64,000 nucleotides of DNA from Acidovorax sp. Leaf191 (lineage in GTDB: Bacteria; Pseudomonadota; Gammaproteobacteria; Burkholderiales; Burkholderiaceae_C). Positions 1 through 11,874 of the stretch are shown in pieces. A program made the translations under genes and the position numbers. The stretch spans positions 1-64,000 of the forward strand of contig NZ_LMPT01000022.1 of the NCBI RefSeq assembly GCF_001424425.1, in the 5' to 3' direction. The notes below the pieces were generated by a model. It was given only the letters and a program-made list of their open reading frames with translations. It was not told where the DNA came from and made no database searches. Position 1 is the stretch's first letter; the number at the start of each line of letters is the position of its first letter.

Positions 1-21
1 GCTGAATCCGTCGGATCCAGA

Positions 22-309
22 TCAGCCTTGCTCACCCGAAGGGATCTGGCCGGTGCGCACAGCGTCGGCAGCCTGGGCACGCACGGCAGCGCGGTCGGCC
101 GTGGACTTGTAGGTCACGACGCGCGAACCAGCGGGCTCGATGCTGCGGGTCTGGGCGACGCTCGAAGCTTCTGCAGCCACTTCGGCGCGGGTGCGGTTGG
201 TTTCGAACTTGGACACATATTGCGAAGCGTCGGCTTCGTCGGCTTGGGCGCCAAAGGAAGCGAAGGCAGCGACAGCGGCGATGGAGAGGAAACGTGCGGT
301 GTTGTTCAT
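22..309 (-). CDS. DUF4148 family secreted protein
   Basis: Small exported protein of about 95 residues. The N-terminus is a clear signal peptide: a short polar start (MNNTARF), a hydrophobic stretch rich in Ala and Phe, and a likely cleavage after the Ala-Gln-Ala of FGAQA. The mature part is short, polar and rich in Ala and Arg, with the TRAEV and SRVV segments typical of DUF4148, a family common in Burkholderiales. Function is unknown; it should act in the periplasm. A longer open frame starts 11 codons upstream, but the ATG at 309 is chosen because an AAGGA ribosome site lies just before it and the signal peptide starts there. It reads toward the left edge of the window and ends complete. 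Confidence 0.8.
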   Translation of the reverse strand: MNNTARFLSIAAVAAFASFGAQADEADASQYVSKFETNRTRAEVAAEASSVAQTRSIEPAGSRVVTYKSTADRAAVRAQAADAVRTGQIPSGEQG

Positions 310-781
310 GATGAAAGTCCTTGAATTAAATGAGCGTCTCAAAAAAACCGGAGGGAAGACAAACAGGTCGGTGCTTCCTGCCGGGTTCGGTGAGTCGCCT
401 TGCGGGTTCGGCTCATCGATGGGTTGAACTGTACGCGGATGAAGGCGGAAGAAAAACCACCGAGTCGCGAACTAACTGTTCCAGTATTGGAAACAATCCA
501 CCGGGAACTTTTGAGGGTTTACCCATGCCATAGGGCTGGCGATGGCTTCTGCAGGGGTTTTATGCTGGAAACCCCTTATGCGATTTCGGGACAGTGCCAT
601 CGTACAGAAGATCCCGCACCCGTGCCGCGCCGACCGGCGCAAGCCCTGTGCAAACCCCGGTCTTCCACTGCGCCATTCCCCCTTGATATAGCTCAAGCCC
701 CGGCAGGGCTGGGGTATCCCTTGCGGGCTGTGCAGGTGGGCGAAGGTCTTATATTCGAAGGCCACCATTTGTGTCCTTTGC
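310..781. other. Intergenic region between divergent genes
   Basis: About 470 bases separate the DUF4148 gene (minus strand) from the HD-GYP gene (plus strand). Short open frames on both strands have no recognisable protein features and no good ribosome sites, so no gene is called. It should hold two divergent promoters. The only motif I could pick out is the FNR-like box near 683 and a TATATT hexamer at 750-755. Confidence 0.5.
683..696 (+). promoter_or_regulatory. Possible FNR/ANR-type box
   Basis: TTGAT-N4-CTCAA matches the FNR half-site pair TTGAT-N4-ATCAA in 9 of 10 positions. A TATATT at 750-755 could be the -10 element. The box would then be centred roughly 72 bases before transcription start, a spacing used by class I FNR activation. 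If real, it would make the downstream HD-GYP gene oxygen-responsive. This is a motif match only. Confidence 0.4.
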
Positions 782-2086
782 ATGACCGACATTTCCGTAC
801 CGGCCGATATCGATACGGCAGACAGCCCCCATTACCTGCGCGCCCTGACCGAGATGGCCGACCGGCGTACCGTGGTGGCCGATGCCGCCATCTACACCGA
901 CAACGGCATCAAGCTGGTGGACAAGGGAGCGCGCATCGACAGCCGCCTGTACGACCGGCTCGTTCAGCACAAGCTGCGCGAGCCCATCGACCGGCATCTG
1001 TCCGTGGAGAACCCTGTGGATGTGGCCGCCTTGATGGCCGCGGGCCAGGCCTTGATCGAGCAGGAGCCCCTGCCCAACATGCTGGCCCAGGCCCTGGGCT
1101 CGGGCGCGCGGCTGCTCTCGCCGCTGCGCTCGGTGCCGCTGCCGCCCTCCATGGCCTGCAAGCTCACGGTCATGCGCGAGCAGCGCCCGGAGCTGTTCCA
1201 GCATGGCCTGCAGATGATGACCGTGGCGCTGTTCCTGGGCTTGAAGACCGGCCTGGGCGAGCGCGATTGCGCCACCCTGGCGGCTGCGGCCCTGCTGCAC
1301 GACCTGGGGGTGTTGCACATGGACCCGGCCTGGAGCGATCCGGACCACAAGGTGGTGGGCGTGCAGCGCAAGCACCTGGTGGCGCACCCCATCACCGCCA
1401 TGCTCATGGTCCGTGACACCGGCGCCTACCCCAAAGCCGCGGAGGTGGCCGTGCTGGAGCACCACGAGCGCATGGACGGCAGCGGCTATCCGCGGGGCCT
1501 GGCGGGTGCGGACATCACGCCGCTGGGGCGCATTCTGCTGCTGGCCGAGGTGGTGGCCGCCTTCTACGAAAAGTACGATGACATGCCCGCGCAGCGCCTG
1601 TCGCTGGTGCTCCGGCTCAACCACCGCAAGTTTCCGGCGGCGCTGGTGGCCTGCATCCTGCCCTTGCTGCAGGAAGAGGTGGCGCGCGAATCCTCGCTGA
1701 TGCCCTTGGGCCACGAGGCTCCGCGCCAGATCGAGCTGCTGGCCGAGGCCTTTGCCTACTGGGACAGCCTTAAGGCGGCCCTGCCGGGCGGTGCCAAGGT
1801 CTTGCCCGGCAGCGCATTTGCATTTGCCGACGCCCGCCTGCTGGCGCTGCAGAAGGCCCTGCTCGAATCCGGCTCCCACCCCCAGCAGCAAAGCGAACTC
1901 ATGGCCCAGCTCGACGGCGATGCCATCGGCCTGGCCGAGGTGGCCCTGGTGGGCCGCGAAGCGCTGTGGCAACTGGAAAGCATCCTGAACGCCTGCCACC
2001 GCCGCTGGCCCCAACTGGCCGACCGTGCCACGCCACACGACACCGCCGTGGCCGACTGGTGCGACTGGGCCATCCGCAGGCTGTAG
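782..2086 (+). CDS. HD-GYP domain protein, degenerate c-di-GMP phosphodiesterase
   Basis: A 434-residue cytoplasmic protein with a C-terminal HD-GYP domain, the family that hydrolyses cyclic di-GMP. The HD pair is in LLHDLGVLHMDP (about residue 174), the next metal His in AHP, and the HHERMDGSGYPRG signature starts about residue 227. Two positions differ from the usual pattern: the Lys of HD-x-GK is Val, and the later ADxxDA metal-binding segment reads LAEVVAAF, so Asp is replaced by Glu. Activity may be altered or lost. The first 110 residues match nothing I recognise. The ATG at 782 is the only sensible start. The gene stands alone between a divergent and a co-oriented gene. Confidence 0.8.
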   Translation: MTDISVPADIDTADSPHYLRALTEMADRRTVVADAAIYTDNGIKLVDKGARIDSRLYDRLVQHKLREPIDRHLSVENPVDVAALMAAGQALIEQEPLPNMLAQALGSGARLLSPLRSVPLPPSMACKLTVMREQRPELFQHGLQMMTVALFLGLKTGLGERDCATLAAAALLHDLGVLHMDPAWSDPDHKVVGVQRKHLVAHPITAMLMVRDTGAYPKAAEVAVLEHHERMDGSGYPRGLAGADITPLGRILLLAEVVAAFYEKYDDMPAQRLSLVLRLNHRKFPAALVACILPLLQEEVARESSLMPLGHEAPRQIELLAEAFAYWDSLKAALPGGAKVLPGSAFAFADARLLALQKALLESGSHPQQQSELMAQLDGDAIGLAEVALVGREALWQLESILNACHRRWPQLADRATPHDTAVADWCDWAIRRL

Positions 2087-2294
2087 CAGGTGGGAGCGGG
2101 TGGGGGCGGCCTTGGCAACACTGGCGCAGGCCCGTTTTTTGTCATGCACGGAGAGCGGCGGACAAGACTCTTTTGGCGCCGTTGCCGCGCCCTGTTCGTG
2201 TTACCCGTATGACTACCCGTACTGCCTGCGACGTGGCGCCTGGCCAGAGCCGCTTCGCTGAATTTCGTGATCCGCTTTTATGGAGGGGTTTGCA

Positions 2295-2702
2295 ATGATC
2301 GACCACACAGGCATCACTGTGTCAGAGCTCGGCCGCAGCCGGCAGTTCTATGAATCCGTCCTGTCCACGCTGGGCTATGGCGTGCGGCTGGCGCTGGAGG
2401 ATGCCGTGGGCTTTGGCGCCCGGGAGCTCCAGCCCGGAGATGATCCGGGAGGGGATTTCTGGATTTCTGCAGGGCCGCCATTCACGCCGCGTTCGCACAT
2501 CGCCTTTCGTGCGCACAGCGAGGCGCAGGTGGTTGCCTTCCACCAGGCGGCGCTGTTTGCGGGCGGCAGCGATAACGGCGCGCCCGGCCTGCGTCCCCAG
2601 TACCACGCACGCTACTTCGCGGCCTTCGTGCTGGACCCGGATGGCTACAACATCGAGGCAGTCTTTCATGGCGCAGCCCCTGCGGTGGCCTACAAAGCTT
2701 GA
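2295..2702 (+). CDS. VOC family protein (glyoxalase/bleomycin resistance fold)
   Basis: A 135-residue single-domain protein of the vicinal oxygen chelate superfamily. It opens with MIDHTGITVSELGRS, the usual first strand carrying a metal-binding His, and ends with the LDPDGYNIEAV strand that carries the metal-binding Glu. The middle AHHxAF-like segment is HIAFRA. The substrate cannot be told; relatives are annotated as glyoxalase-like or dioxygenase-like proteins. The ATG at 2295 is chosen over one five codons upstream because a GGAGGGG ribosome site lies about six bases before it. It lies upstream of the SOS cassette but the LexA box separates them, so it is probably transcribed on its own. 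Confidence 0.8.
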   Translation: MIDHTGITVSELGRSRQFYESVLSTLGYGVRLALEDAVGFGARELQPGDDPGGDFWISAGPPFTPRSHIAFRAHSEAQVVAFHQAALFAGGSDNGAPGLRPQYHARYFAAFVLDPDGYNIEAVFHGAAPAVAYKA

Positions 2703-2853
2703 AGCGGGTGGGGCGGGTCCAGGCGCCTTGGGGTGCCAGGCGATCAGCAGCTTCAAGCCGTTCAGGGGGCAGGCCATTGAATCCCTTGAATCCCTTGATG
2801 GAGGCAAGGCGCTCGGAATAATCTGCTGAAATTTTGGGAGGTGCGGCAAAATA

Positions 2854-2869
2854 CTGTGTATATTTACAG
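2854..2869 (+). promoter_or_regulatory. LexA (SOS) box upstream of imuA
   Basis: CTGT-N8-ACAG is a perfect match to the Gram-negative LexA operator, and the palindrome extends by one TA pair on each side (2852-2871). The centre spacer is AT-rich as in strong boxes. It lies 31 bases before the imuA start and should overlap its promoter, so the mutasome genes downstream are expected to be induced by DNA damage. Confidence 0.9.
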
Positions 2870-2899
2870 TATTGATGTTGTTGAAAGACGCTCCTTCCC

Positions 2900-3790
2900 A
2901 TGTCTGCGCTGCGCATTCCCCGCCGGATGGCCGCATCCGACCTGCCGTCCGCCGTCCCCGGCGTCTGGCATGCGGATTCGCTGGGCGCGGGCTTGCAGTT
3001 GACGCAGCAGTCGGGTTATGCATTGCTCGACGCGCAACTGCCCGGGGGTGGATGGCCGGTGGGGGCGCTGAGCGAAGTGCTGCAGCCCTCGCCCGGCTGG
3101 CATGAATGGCAGCTTGTGCTGCCGGCACTGGCCCAGGCCGTGGCCTCACGCGACGGGGCTGTGGTGGGCGTGGCGCCGCCGTACGAGCCCTTTGGCCCGG
3201 TGCTGCAGGCACGCGGGCTGACGGCCCAGCGGCTGTGCCTGGTGCAGGCCGAGGGGGCTTCCGCGCTGTGGGCTGCGGAGCAGGCCTTGCGCTGCCGCGA
3301 CGTGATGGCCGTGATGGCGTGGCTGCCCCAGGTGCAGCCAGCCGCGTTGCGCAGGCTGCAGCTGGCGGCCGCCCAGCATCAGCAGCTTCTGTGGGTCTTT
3401 CGGCCCGTGGCGGCGGCTCCGCAGGCGTCGCCAGCCTTGCTGCGGCTGCAAGTGCAGGCACCCACCCCGCAGGTTTTGCGCGAGCACGCTGCGCAGGGCG
3501 ATGGCGTCCCGTTCCCTGCGATGCAGGTGCAGATTCTCAAACGCAGGGGGCCTCCGCTGATGCATGGCCTGTGCCTGCCCGGATGCCACCCCCGGCTGGC
3601 CCAGGAGCTTGCAGCGCAAGCCGCGCGCCAGCGTGCCGTCCACGAGGCCGCGCACGGCATGGCGGCGGTGGAACCCCAGGCTCCGGTGGTGGTGCCCGGT
3701 GCTGGCGTGGCTGCAACGCGCCCATTTGCCGGACCAGAGGGGAGGGGGCGTGCACTGGATCGCACTACCGTTGCCACGGTGGGAGGCTGA
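2900..3790 (+). CDS. imuA: ImuA, SulA/RecA-like translesion synthesis accessory protein
   Basis: A 296-residue protein and the first gene of an imuA-imuB-dnaE2 cassette. ImuA-type proteins are RecA/SulA-like accessory factors of the SOS-induced mutasome. The GGGWPVGALSEVL stretch (residues 49-61) is the recognisable N-terminal family motif, and a RecA-like core with VVGVAPP and LLWVFRP strands follows. The start ATG lies 31 bases after the LexA box. The last 40 bases overlap the start of imuB in another frame, so the Pro/Gly/Arg-rich tail may be poorly constrained. The product would work with ImuB and DnaE2 at damaged replication forks. Confidence 0.87.
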   Translation: MSALRIPRRMAASDLPSAVPGVWHADSLGAGLQLTQQSGYALLDAQLPGGGWPVGALSEVLQPSPGWHEWQLVLPALAQAVASRDGAVVGVAPPYEPFGPVLQARGLTAQRLCLVQAEGASALWAAEQALRCRDVMAVMAWLPQVQPAALRRLQLAAAQHQQLLWVFRPVAAAPQASPALLRLQVQAPTPQVLREHAAQGDGVPFPAMQVQILKRRGPPLMHGLCLPGCHPRLAQELAAQAARQRAVHEAAHGMAAVEPQAPVVVPGAGVAATRPFAGPEGRGRALDRTTVATVGG

Positions 3791-5255
3791 TGCGCCCGCC
3801 ACCCTGGCAGACGCCACGGCCGTGGGCTGGTGGGCGCTGCGCTTCACCCCCCGGGTCGCGCTGGTGGACGGCGATGCCTTGCTGCTGGAAGTCTCCACCA
3901 CCGAGCGGCTGTGGGGTGGGCGGGACGCGCTGATGGCGCAGGTGGGCCAGGCGTGGTCGCTGGCGGCAGGTGGTGCTGCCGCTATAGGTGCGGGTGCGAA
4001 AGATTCTTCGGCTCCGCAGCCGCCTGGCCCTTCGCCCGTCTGGGGCTGCGGCCCCACCGCGCTGCTTGCGCAGGCGGTGCTGCGGATGGCCCTGGCGGGG
4101 CGTGCCTTGCCGGCCCGCATGCCGCAGGGCCTGCCGCTGCACACCTTGACGGCCCTGCGCCCTCACGTGGCCAGCCTGGAGCGCATGGGTTGCCGCACCT
4201 GGGGCTCCTTGCAGGCGCTGCCGCGCGCAGGGGTGGCGCGGCGCTTTGGTGCGGCCGTGCTGCAGGTGCTGGACCAGGCCCTGGGCCACGCGCCCCAGGC
4301 CCACAGCTGGCTGGAGCTGCCCGAGGCGTTCGTGCTGACCGCCGAGCTGCCCGCGCTGGCCGAGTCGGCCGATGCCTTGCTGTGGAGTGCCAGCCGCTGC
4401 CTGACGGTGCTGCAGGGCTGGCTGCAGGCGCGCCAGCAGGGCGCGCTGGGTCTGGAGCTGGCCTGGCGGCACGACCTGCGCCGGCTCGACGGGGTGGCGG
4501 TGCCTGCCACGCGCGCTCTGCAGGTGCGCACGGCGCAGGCCACGCAAGACACAGCCCACCTGCGGCGGCTGCTGTCCGAAAACCTGGCGCGCACCGCCAT
4601 GGCGGCGCCGGCCAACCAGATCACGCTGCGCCTGCTCGACTCCGCACCGCTGCAGCAGCGCAGCGCCAGCCTGCTGCCGCCCGATGGCCGCAGCGGCGGC
4701 GGCAGCGATGCCGCGGGCGCGTCGGCCGAGGCCCTGCACCAGTTGCTCGAGCGGCTGTCCGCCCGCCTGGGGCCCGAGCGGGTGCTGGCCCCGGTGCTGC
4801 AGGCCGACCACCGCCCCGAGCGCATGCAGCAGTGGCGCCCTGCGGCCGAGGTACTGCGCGTGGCGACGGCGGCAGTCCGCGCTGCGGGCAGGGGCGCCGC
4901 GCTGCAGGCCCAGAACGAGTCGCTGGACGCCACGCCCGACGCGCTGCTGCAACCTACCTGGCTGCTGAATCCGCCCCGGCGTCTGGCGGTGCAGGGCAAC
5001 CGGCCCTGCCACCACGGGCGGCTGCGGCTGCTCGATGGCCCTCACCGCTTCGAGGCGGGGTGGTGGTCCGCTGCCGACCAAGAGCAAAACCCTGCACATC
5101 CGGAGGCGGGCCTCGCCCTGCGCGACTACTTCGTGGCGCACAACGACGTGGCCGGGCTGGTGTGGGTGTTCCGCGAGCGCCTGGCACCGGTGCCCGATGA
5201 CGCGCAGGCCGCAGCGCGCCCGCACCGCTGGTTCCTGCATGGCATCTTCGGTTGA
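3750..5255 (+). CDS. imuB: ImuB, Y-family polymerase-like mutasome subunit
   Basis: Y-family DNA polymerase homologue of about 501 residues. In this family ImuB lacks polymerase activity and bridges the beta clamp and DnaE2. Visible family features are the opening HWIALPLP, the RFTPRVALVDGDALLLEVS segment with the ERLWGG motif, and the conserved C-terminal end WFLHGIFG. The open frame runs back to 3564, but those upstream residues are out-of-frame imuA sequence without family character. The GTG at 3750 is preferred because it follows a GGAGG ribosome site by about four bases and yields a normal length. The resulting overlap with imuA (41 bases) implies translational coupling. Confidence 0.85.
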   Translation: MHWIALPLPRWEADAPATLADATAVGWWALRFTPRVALVDGDALLLEVSTTERLWGGRDALMAQVGQAWSLAAGGAAAIGAGAKDSSAPQPPGPSPVWGCGPTALLAQAVLRMALAGRALPARMPQGLPLHTLTALRPHVASLERMGCRTWGSLQALPRAGVARRFGAAVLQVLDQALGHAPQAHSWLELPEAFVLTAELPALAESADALLWSASRCLTVLQGWLQARQQGALGLELAWRHDLRRLDGVAVPATRALQVRTAQATQDTAHLRRLLSENLARTAMAAPANQITLRLLDSAPLQQRSASLLPPDGRSGGGSDAAGASAEALHQLLERLSARLGPERVLAPVLQADHRPERMQQWRPAAEVLRVATAAVRAAGRGAALQAQNESLDATPDALLQPTWLLNPPRRLAVQGNRPCHHGRLRLLDGPHRFEAGWWSAADQEQNPAHPEAGLALRDYFVAHNDVAGLVWVFRERLAPVPDDAQAAARPHRWFLHGIFG

Positions 5256-5330
5256 TGGGGCAGCAGGGGACATGGCCGTGGTGTGCTTGCCGCCATCCTG
5301 CAATAGTGCAGCCTGCATGGGGAGACGCGC

Positions 5331-8615
<3,285 letters not shown>

Positions 8616-8640
8616 AGCGCGTTCGGGTGGCCCCGTGGAC

Positions 8641-9156
8641 TTATCGCTCCAGCAGGTAGGTGTGCGGGTCGATGAAAAACGCCTTCTTGTAGCCCTGCGT
8701 GGAGCCATCGGCCTTCCACGGCGCGGGCAGCATCCGCACGATGGAATAGTGCAGGTGGGGCGGCTTGCCCTGCGCGTTGCCGCTGGCGCCCAGCGTACCG
8801 ATGGCGCTGCCGGATGCCACCACAGACAAGGCCCCCGTCTGTATCGAATCCAGGTGCGCAAAGTAATGCAGTCGCCAGCGGGGCCCCAGCACCAGCACGA
8901 CCTTGCCGCCTTTGGAGATCTCGCCCGTGTACAGAACAATGCCATCCGTGGTGCTCAGCACGGGCGTGCCCACCTTGCCGAAGATGTCGATCCCCTTGTG
9001 CACCCCCGACGTGCCCCAGGGCTCGAACCAGAAGGATCGGGGGTTCCAGTCCCGGGCCGATGCTCCGGCGACGGGGATGCGGATGCGCTCGGGGAGCAGC
9101 AGTCCGACCACGATGATGGCCAGCAGCCCCAGGCACAGGTTTCTTGCAATTTTCAT
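8641..9156 (-). CDS. M23 family metallopeptidase
   Basis: A 171-residue LytM-type peptidase that would cleave peptide cross-links of peptidoglycan. An N-terminal hydrophobic segment (residues 7-21) is a signal peptide or membrane anchor, so it acts in the periplasm. The zinc motif is complete: HKGID (HxxxD), HYFAHLD, and HLHYS (HxH). There is no extra LysM or coiled-coil domain, so it is a minimal catalytic form. It converges with dnaE2, only 25 bases away. Confidence 0.87.
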   Translation of the reverse strand: MKIARNLCLGLLAIIVVGLLLPERIRIPVAGASARDWNPRSFWFEPWGTSGVHKGIDIFGKVGTPVLSTTDGIVLYTGEISKGGKVVLVLGPRWRLHYFAHLDSIQTGALSVVASGSAIGTLGASGNAQGKPPHLHYSIVRMLPAPWKADGSTQGYKKAFFIDPHTYLLER

Positions 9157-9300
9157 GAACGGGCAACGCGTAAGCGCCTGGGCGCGAGAGCGCGATTATT
9201 CCGCCTGGCAGGAGACTGGCCAGGAGCAGGGCAGGAGTTGAGTGGCTGTAGCGCAGGGCAGGGCCGTGCGTGCAACCCCTATCCCGGCCTGCACGTGGGC

Positions 9301-11658
9301 TCAGCGCGCGGGCGCCGCCTTGCTGGCCGCCTGTCGCGCAGGTTGCGATGCGGTACCCGCTGCGCCCTGGCGGCCAGGCTTCACGGGCTGCTTGCCCAGG
9401 TCCAGCAGCGGCTTGCAATGCGTGTCGTCGTCGGCCGCGGGCACCGTGACCGGGACCAGCGCCAGCGCGACGGGGGCCACGGCCGCTGCCACCACCGCAG
9501 CGCCTGCGCGCAGCAGCAGGGGGCCCGCTTCCACGCCGACGTCGGGGTTTCCGAACGTGCCCTTCACGTACAGCGGCGAGCGCAGCGAGAAGAACTTCCA
9601 CTCCAGCGACTCGGGCTTGATGCGCAGGTTCATCTCCTCGGTGCCCAGGTCGATCGTGCCGGTGGCCTCGATGATGGCGTCGTCGGTGCTCATCTTCACC
9701 ACGCGCGTGGTGGCCAGGCCCTCCACCACCGTGAAGTCGGCCACCGCGCAGCGCAGGTGCACTTCTTTGGTATCGCCAAAAAGTTTGCCCACGACGATAC
9801 TGCCCACGTTCAGCGCGGCCAGGTCCAGCATCTGCTTGCTCAACGTGCCCTCGCGCACGTACAGCCGCATCTCGCCGGTGCCTTGGCCCAGCAGCCCGGC
9901 CACGCTGTTGCCGGTGCTCTCCAGCGCGATGGCACCGTCCATGCGGCCAAAGCTCTTTTTCATGAGCTGCACCTTGGGGAACAGGGCCGACAACTGCAGG
10001 CCCTGCACGGTGCCGCGTATCTGGGCCTTGAGCGGGGGCGTGCGGCCGTCGATGCTCACTTGCGACTCGATCTTGCCCTCGGCCACGCCGAAGGTCAGCG
10101 GCGCGAGCTTGAGCTGTGCGTTTTCCATCACGGCGTGCACGCTCAGGTTTTCGAGCGGCAGGCTTTCGGGCCGGATGATGTGGCGGCCCTTGAACACGAT
10201 GTCCATGTCCATGGCGTTCCAGCGCTCGGCCGCGAACTTGGAATCCGGCAGCACCTTGCCTTTGCCCACCCGTTCACGGCCGCGGTTGGCGTTGTCGGCC
10301 TTGCTGGTGCCGATGGTCGGGCCCAGGTCCGCCAGCCGCAGTTGGTTGGAGGTCATCGTGCCGGTCAGGCGCGGGCGCGGCTTGCCCGATGTGTACTTGA
10401 GCGAACCGTGCAGATCGCTCTGGCCCACCTTGCCGTCGAAGCCGTCGTATTGCCACACCGCACGTTCGGGCTCCAGGCTGCCGGTGAGGCGTCCGTCGGT
10501 CTCGAAGGGCGGCGTGTTGGGCAGCACCAGGCCGGTCACTTCGTACAGGTCGGCCATGCTGTCTGCCTTGAGCCGCACCTGGAAGTCCAGCCCCGACAAT
10601 GCGCCCGGATTGGCAAGGATGCCTTCGGCCGACAGCACCACGCTGCCAGCGCTCGCGTCGATCTGCAGCGGGTAGTTCACCACCTTGTTGCGCAGGCTGA
10701 TCACCTGGCCTGCACGCCCCTGGCCCTTGATCTGCGCCTTCAGGTAGCGGCCTTCCAGCTCGAACCGCAGGCCATAGGGTACGGGCGCGTGGCTGCCCGA
10801 CGGCACGTTGGCCGGGGCGGATGCGGCAGCCACCGATGGGGCGACAGTACCCGAGGCCGCGCTGGCCGGTGCCGACGCCTTGGCCGTGGCAGGGTTGGCT
10901 GGGGCTGCCCGGCCGCCGGGGGCAGAGCGCTGCCGCGGCAGCTCGGGCGCGGTGGTGTCCAGGCGGACCCGCACATCCAGGTCTTTGATCCCGTCCGCGT
11001 AGCCGATGACCCCCTGGTGCACGATCAGGCGGTCCACATCGAACGACCAGCCACTCGGTGGCCCATCCTTGCGCTGGAAGGTCCAGTTGTTGTTGCCGTC
11101 GGCCGAGCGCGCCAGTGCGATGTCCGGACCGGTGAGGTCCACGGTGTCGATCGCCACGTGCTTGCCCAGCAGAGGCCAGAGACTGAGCGTCGCGGTGGCG
11201 CTGCCGATGCGGGCCATCTGGGCCGGGGCTTCGGCGTCCTTGTTCGACGGGCCGGCCTTGCCGGGCGCTGGCTTGCCATCGGCGCGCCGAAAGGGCGCAA
11301 CGAAGGCATCGGGGTTGTCCATCACGAGGTTGTCTGCCTTGACAGCGACACCGGGCAACCAGCGCTGCCATCCGTCCTCCAGCGGCTGAGGCCAGCGCCA
11401 GTCGACCGACAGATCCCCTTCGATCGCAAAATTCCGCCCCGTGGCTTCGCTCACCTTCGCATTCACCCAGGGTTTGGCGCGGTTCCAGTCCATCACTGCG
11501 ACCACGATGGCCAGCACCACCAGCACGGCGAGCACCAAGCCCAGCAGCCACAGGCCCCAGACCGCCGCCCGTTGCAAAGGGCCGCGCGCCATGCGCCGGG
11601 CAGCTGTGTCCGAAGCTGGCGGGCGGGCGGGAGAAGGATGGATGGAGTCGGAGGGCAT
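9301..11658 (-). CDS. AsmA family protein
   Basis: A 785-residue envelope protein. An N-terminal transmembrane helix (LWLLGLVLAVLVVLAIVVAV) is followed by the AsmA N-terminal pattern, with GRNFAIEGDLSVDWRWP and repeated beta-strand segments. The C-terminal region has the typical LRCAVADFTV, MSTDDAIIEATG and IDLGTEEMNLRIKP motifs. The family bridges inner and outer membrane and is linked to lipid transport and outer membrane homeostasis. The ATG at 11658 is preferred; the longer frame upstream codes for low-complexity sequence with no family match. A Pro/Ala-rich linker lies mid-protein around 10800-10930. Confidence 0.85.
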   Translation of the reverse strand: MPSDSIHPSPARPPASDTAARRMARGPLQRAAVWGLWLLGLVLAVLVVLAIVVAVMDWNRAKPWVNAKVSEATGRNFAIEGDLSVDWRWPQPLEDGWQRWLPGVAVKADNLVMDNPDAFVAPFRRADGKPAPGKAGPSNKDAEAPAQMARIGSATATLSLWPLLGKHVAIDTVDLTGPDIALARSADGNNNWTFQRKDGPPSGWSFDVDRLIVHQGVIGYADGIKDLDVRVRLDTTAPELPRQRSAPGGRAAPANPATAKASAPASAASGTVAPSVAAASAPANVPSGSHAPVPYGLRFELEGRYLKAQIKGQGRAGQVISLRNKVVNYPLQIDASAGSVVLSAEGILANPGALSGLDFQVRLKADSMADLYEVTGLVLPNTPPFETDGRLTGSLEPERAVWQYDGFDGKVGQSDLHGSLKYTSGKPRPRLTGTMTSNQLRLADLGPTIGTSKADNANRGRERVGKGKVLPDSKFAAERWNAMDMDIVFKGRHIIRPESLPLENLSVHAVMENAQLKLAPLTFGVAEGKIESQVSIDGRTPPLKAQIRGTVQGLQLSALFPKVQLMKKSFGRMDGAIALESTGNSVAGLLGQGTGEMRLYVREGTLSKQMLDLAALNVGSIVVGKLFGDTKEVHLRCAVADFTVVEGLATTRVVKMSTDDAIIEATGTIDLGTEEMNLRIKPESLEWKFFSLRSPLYVKGTFGNPDVGVEAGPLLLRAGAAVVAAAVAPVALALVPVTVPAADDDTHCKPLLDLGKQPVKPGRQGAAGTASQPARQAASKAAPAR

Positions 11659-11874
11659 GCAGCGAAAGTAGTGGAGGAATTTTTTGCTTGAGGGGTGATG
11701 CGCCCTGGGCGGACTGGGGGCGGCTGCGCACGCCGGCCGCGCGGGACGGACGCCCGTGGGCTGCACCATGCCCCATGCTAGACCGCATCACCCCGTGCAG
11801 CGTCCCCGGCATGGCAACTGCCGCCCTTGTCCTACAGGGGCAGTTGCACCGCCTGCGCCCCTAGAATGCGCGCC

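Noticed and set aside
472-792. A 106-codon minus-strand frame between the DUF4148 and HD-GYP genes
   Set aside because: No domain, signal peptide or ribosome site, and it would overlap the HD-GYP start region.
2776-2801. Short tandem repeat TTGAATCCC upstream of imuA
   Set aside because: Only two units with a third partial; too short to treat as a meaningful repeat.
3564-3749. Upstream extension of imuB
   Set aside because: The added 62 residues are imuA sequence read in another frame and show no ImuB similarity; a good ribosome site precedes the GTG at 3750.
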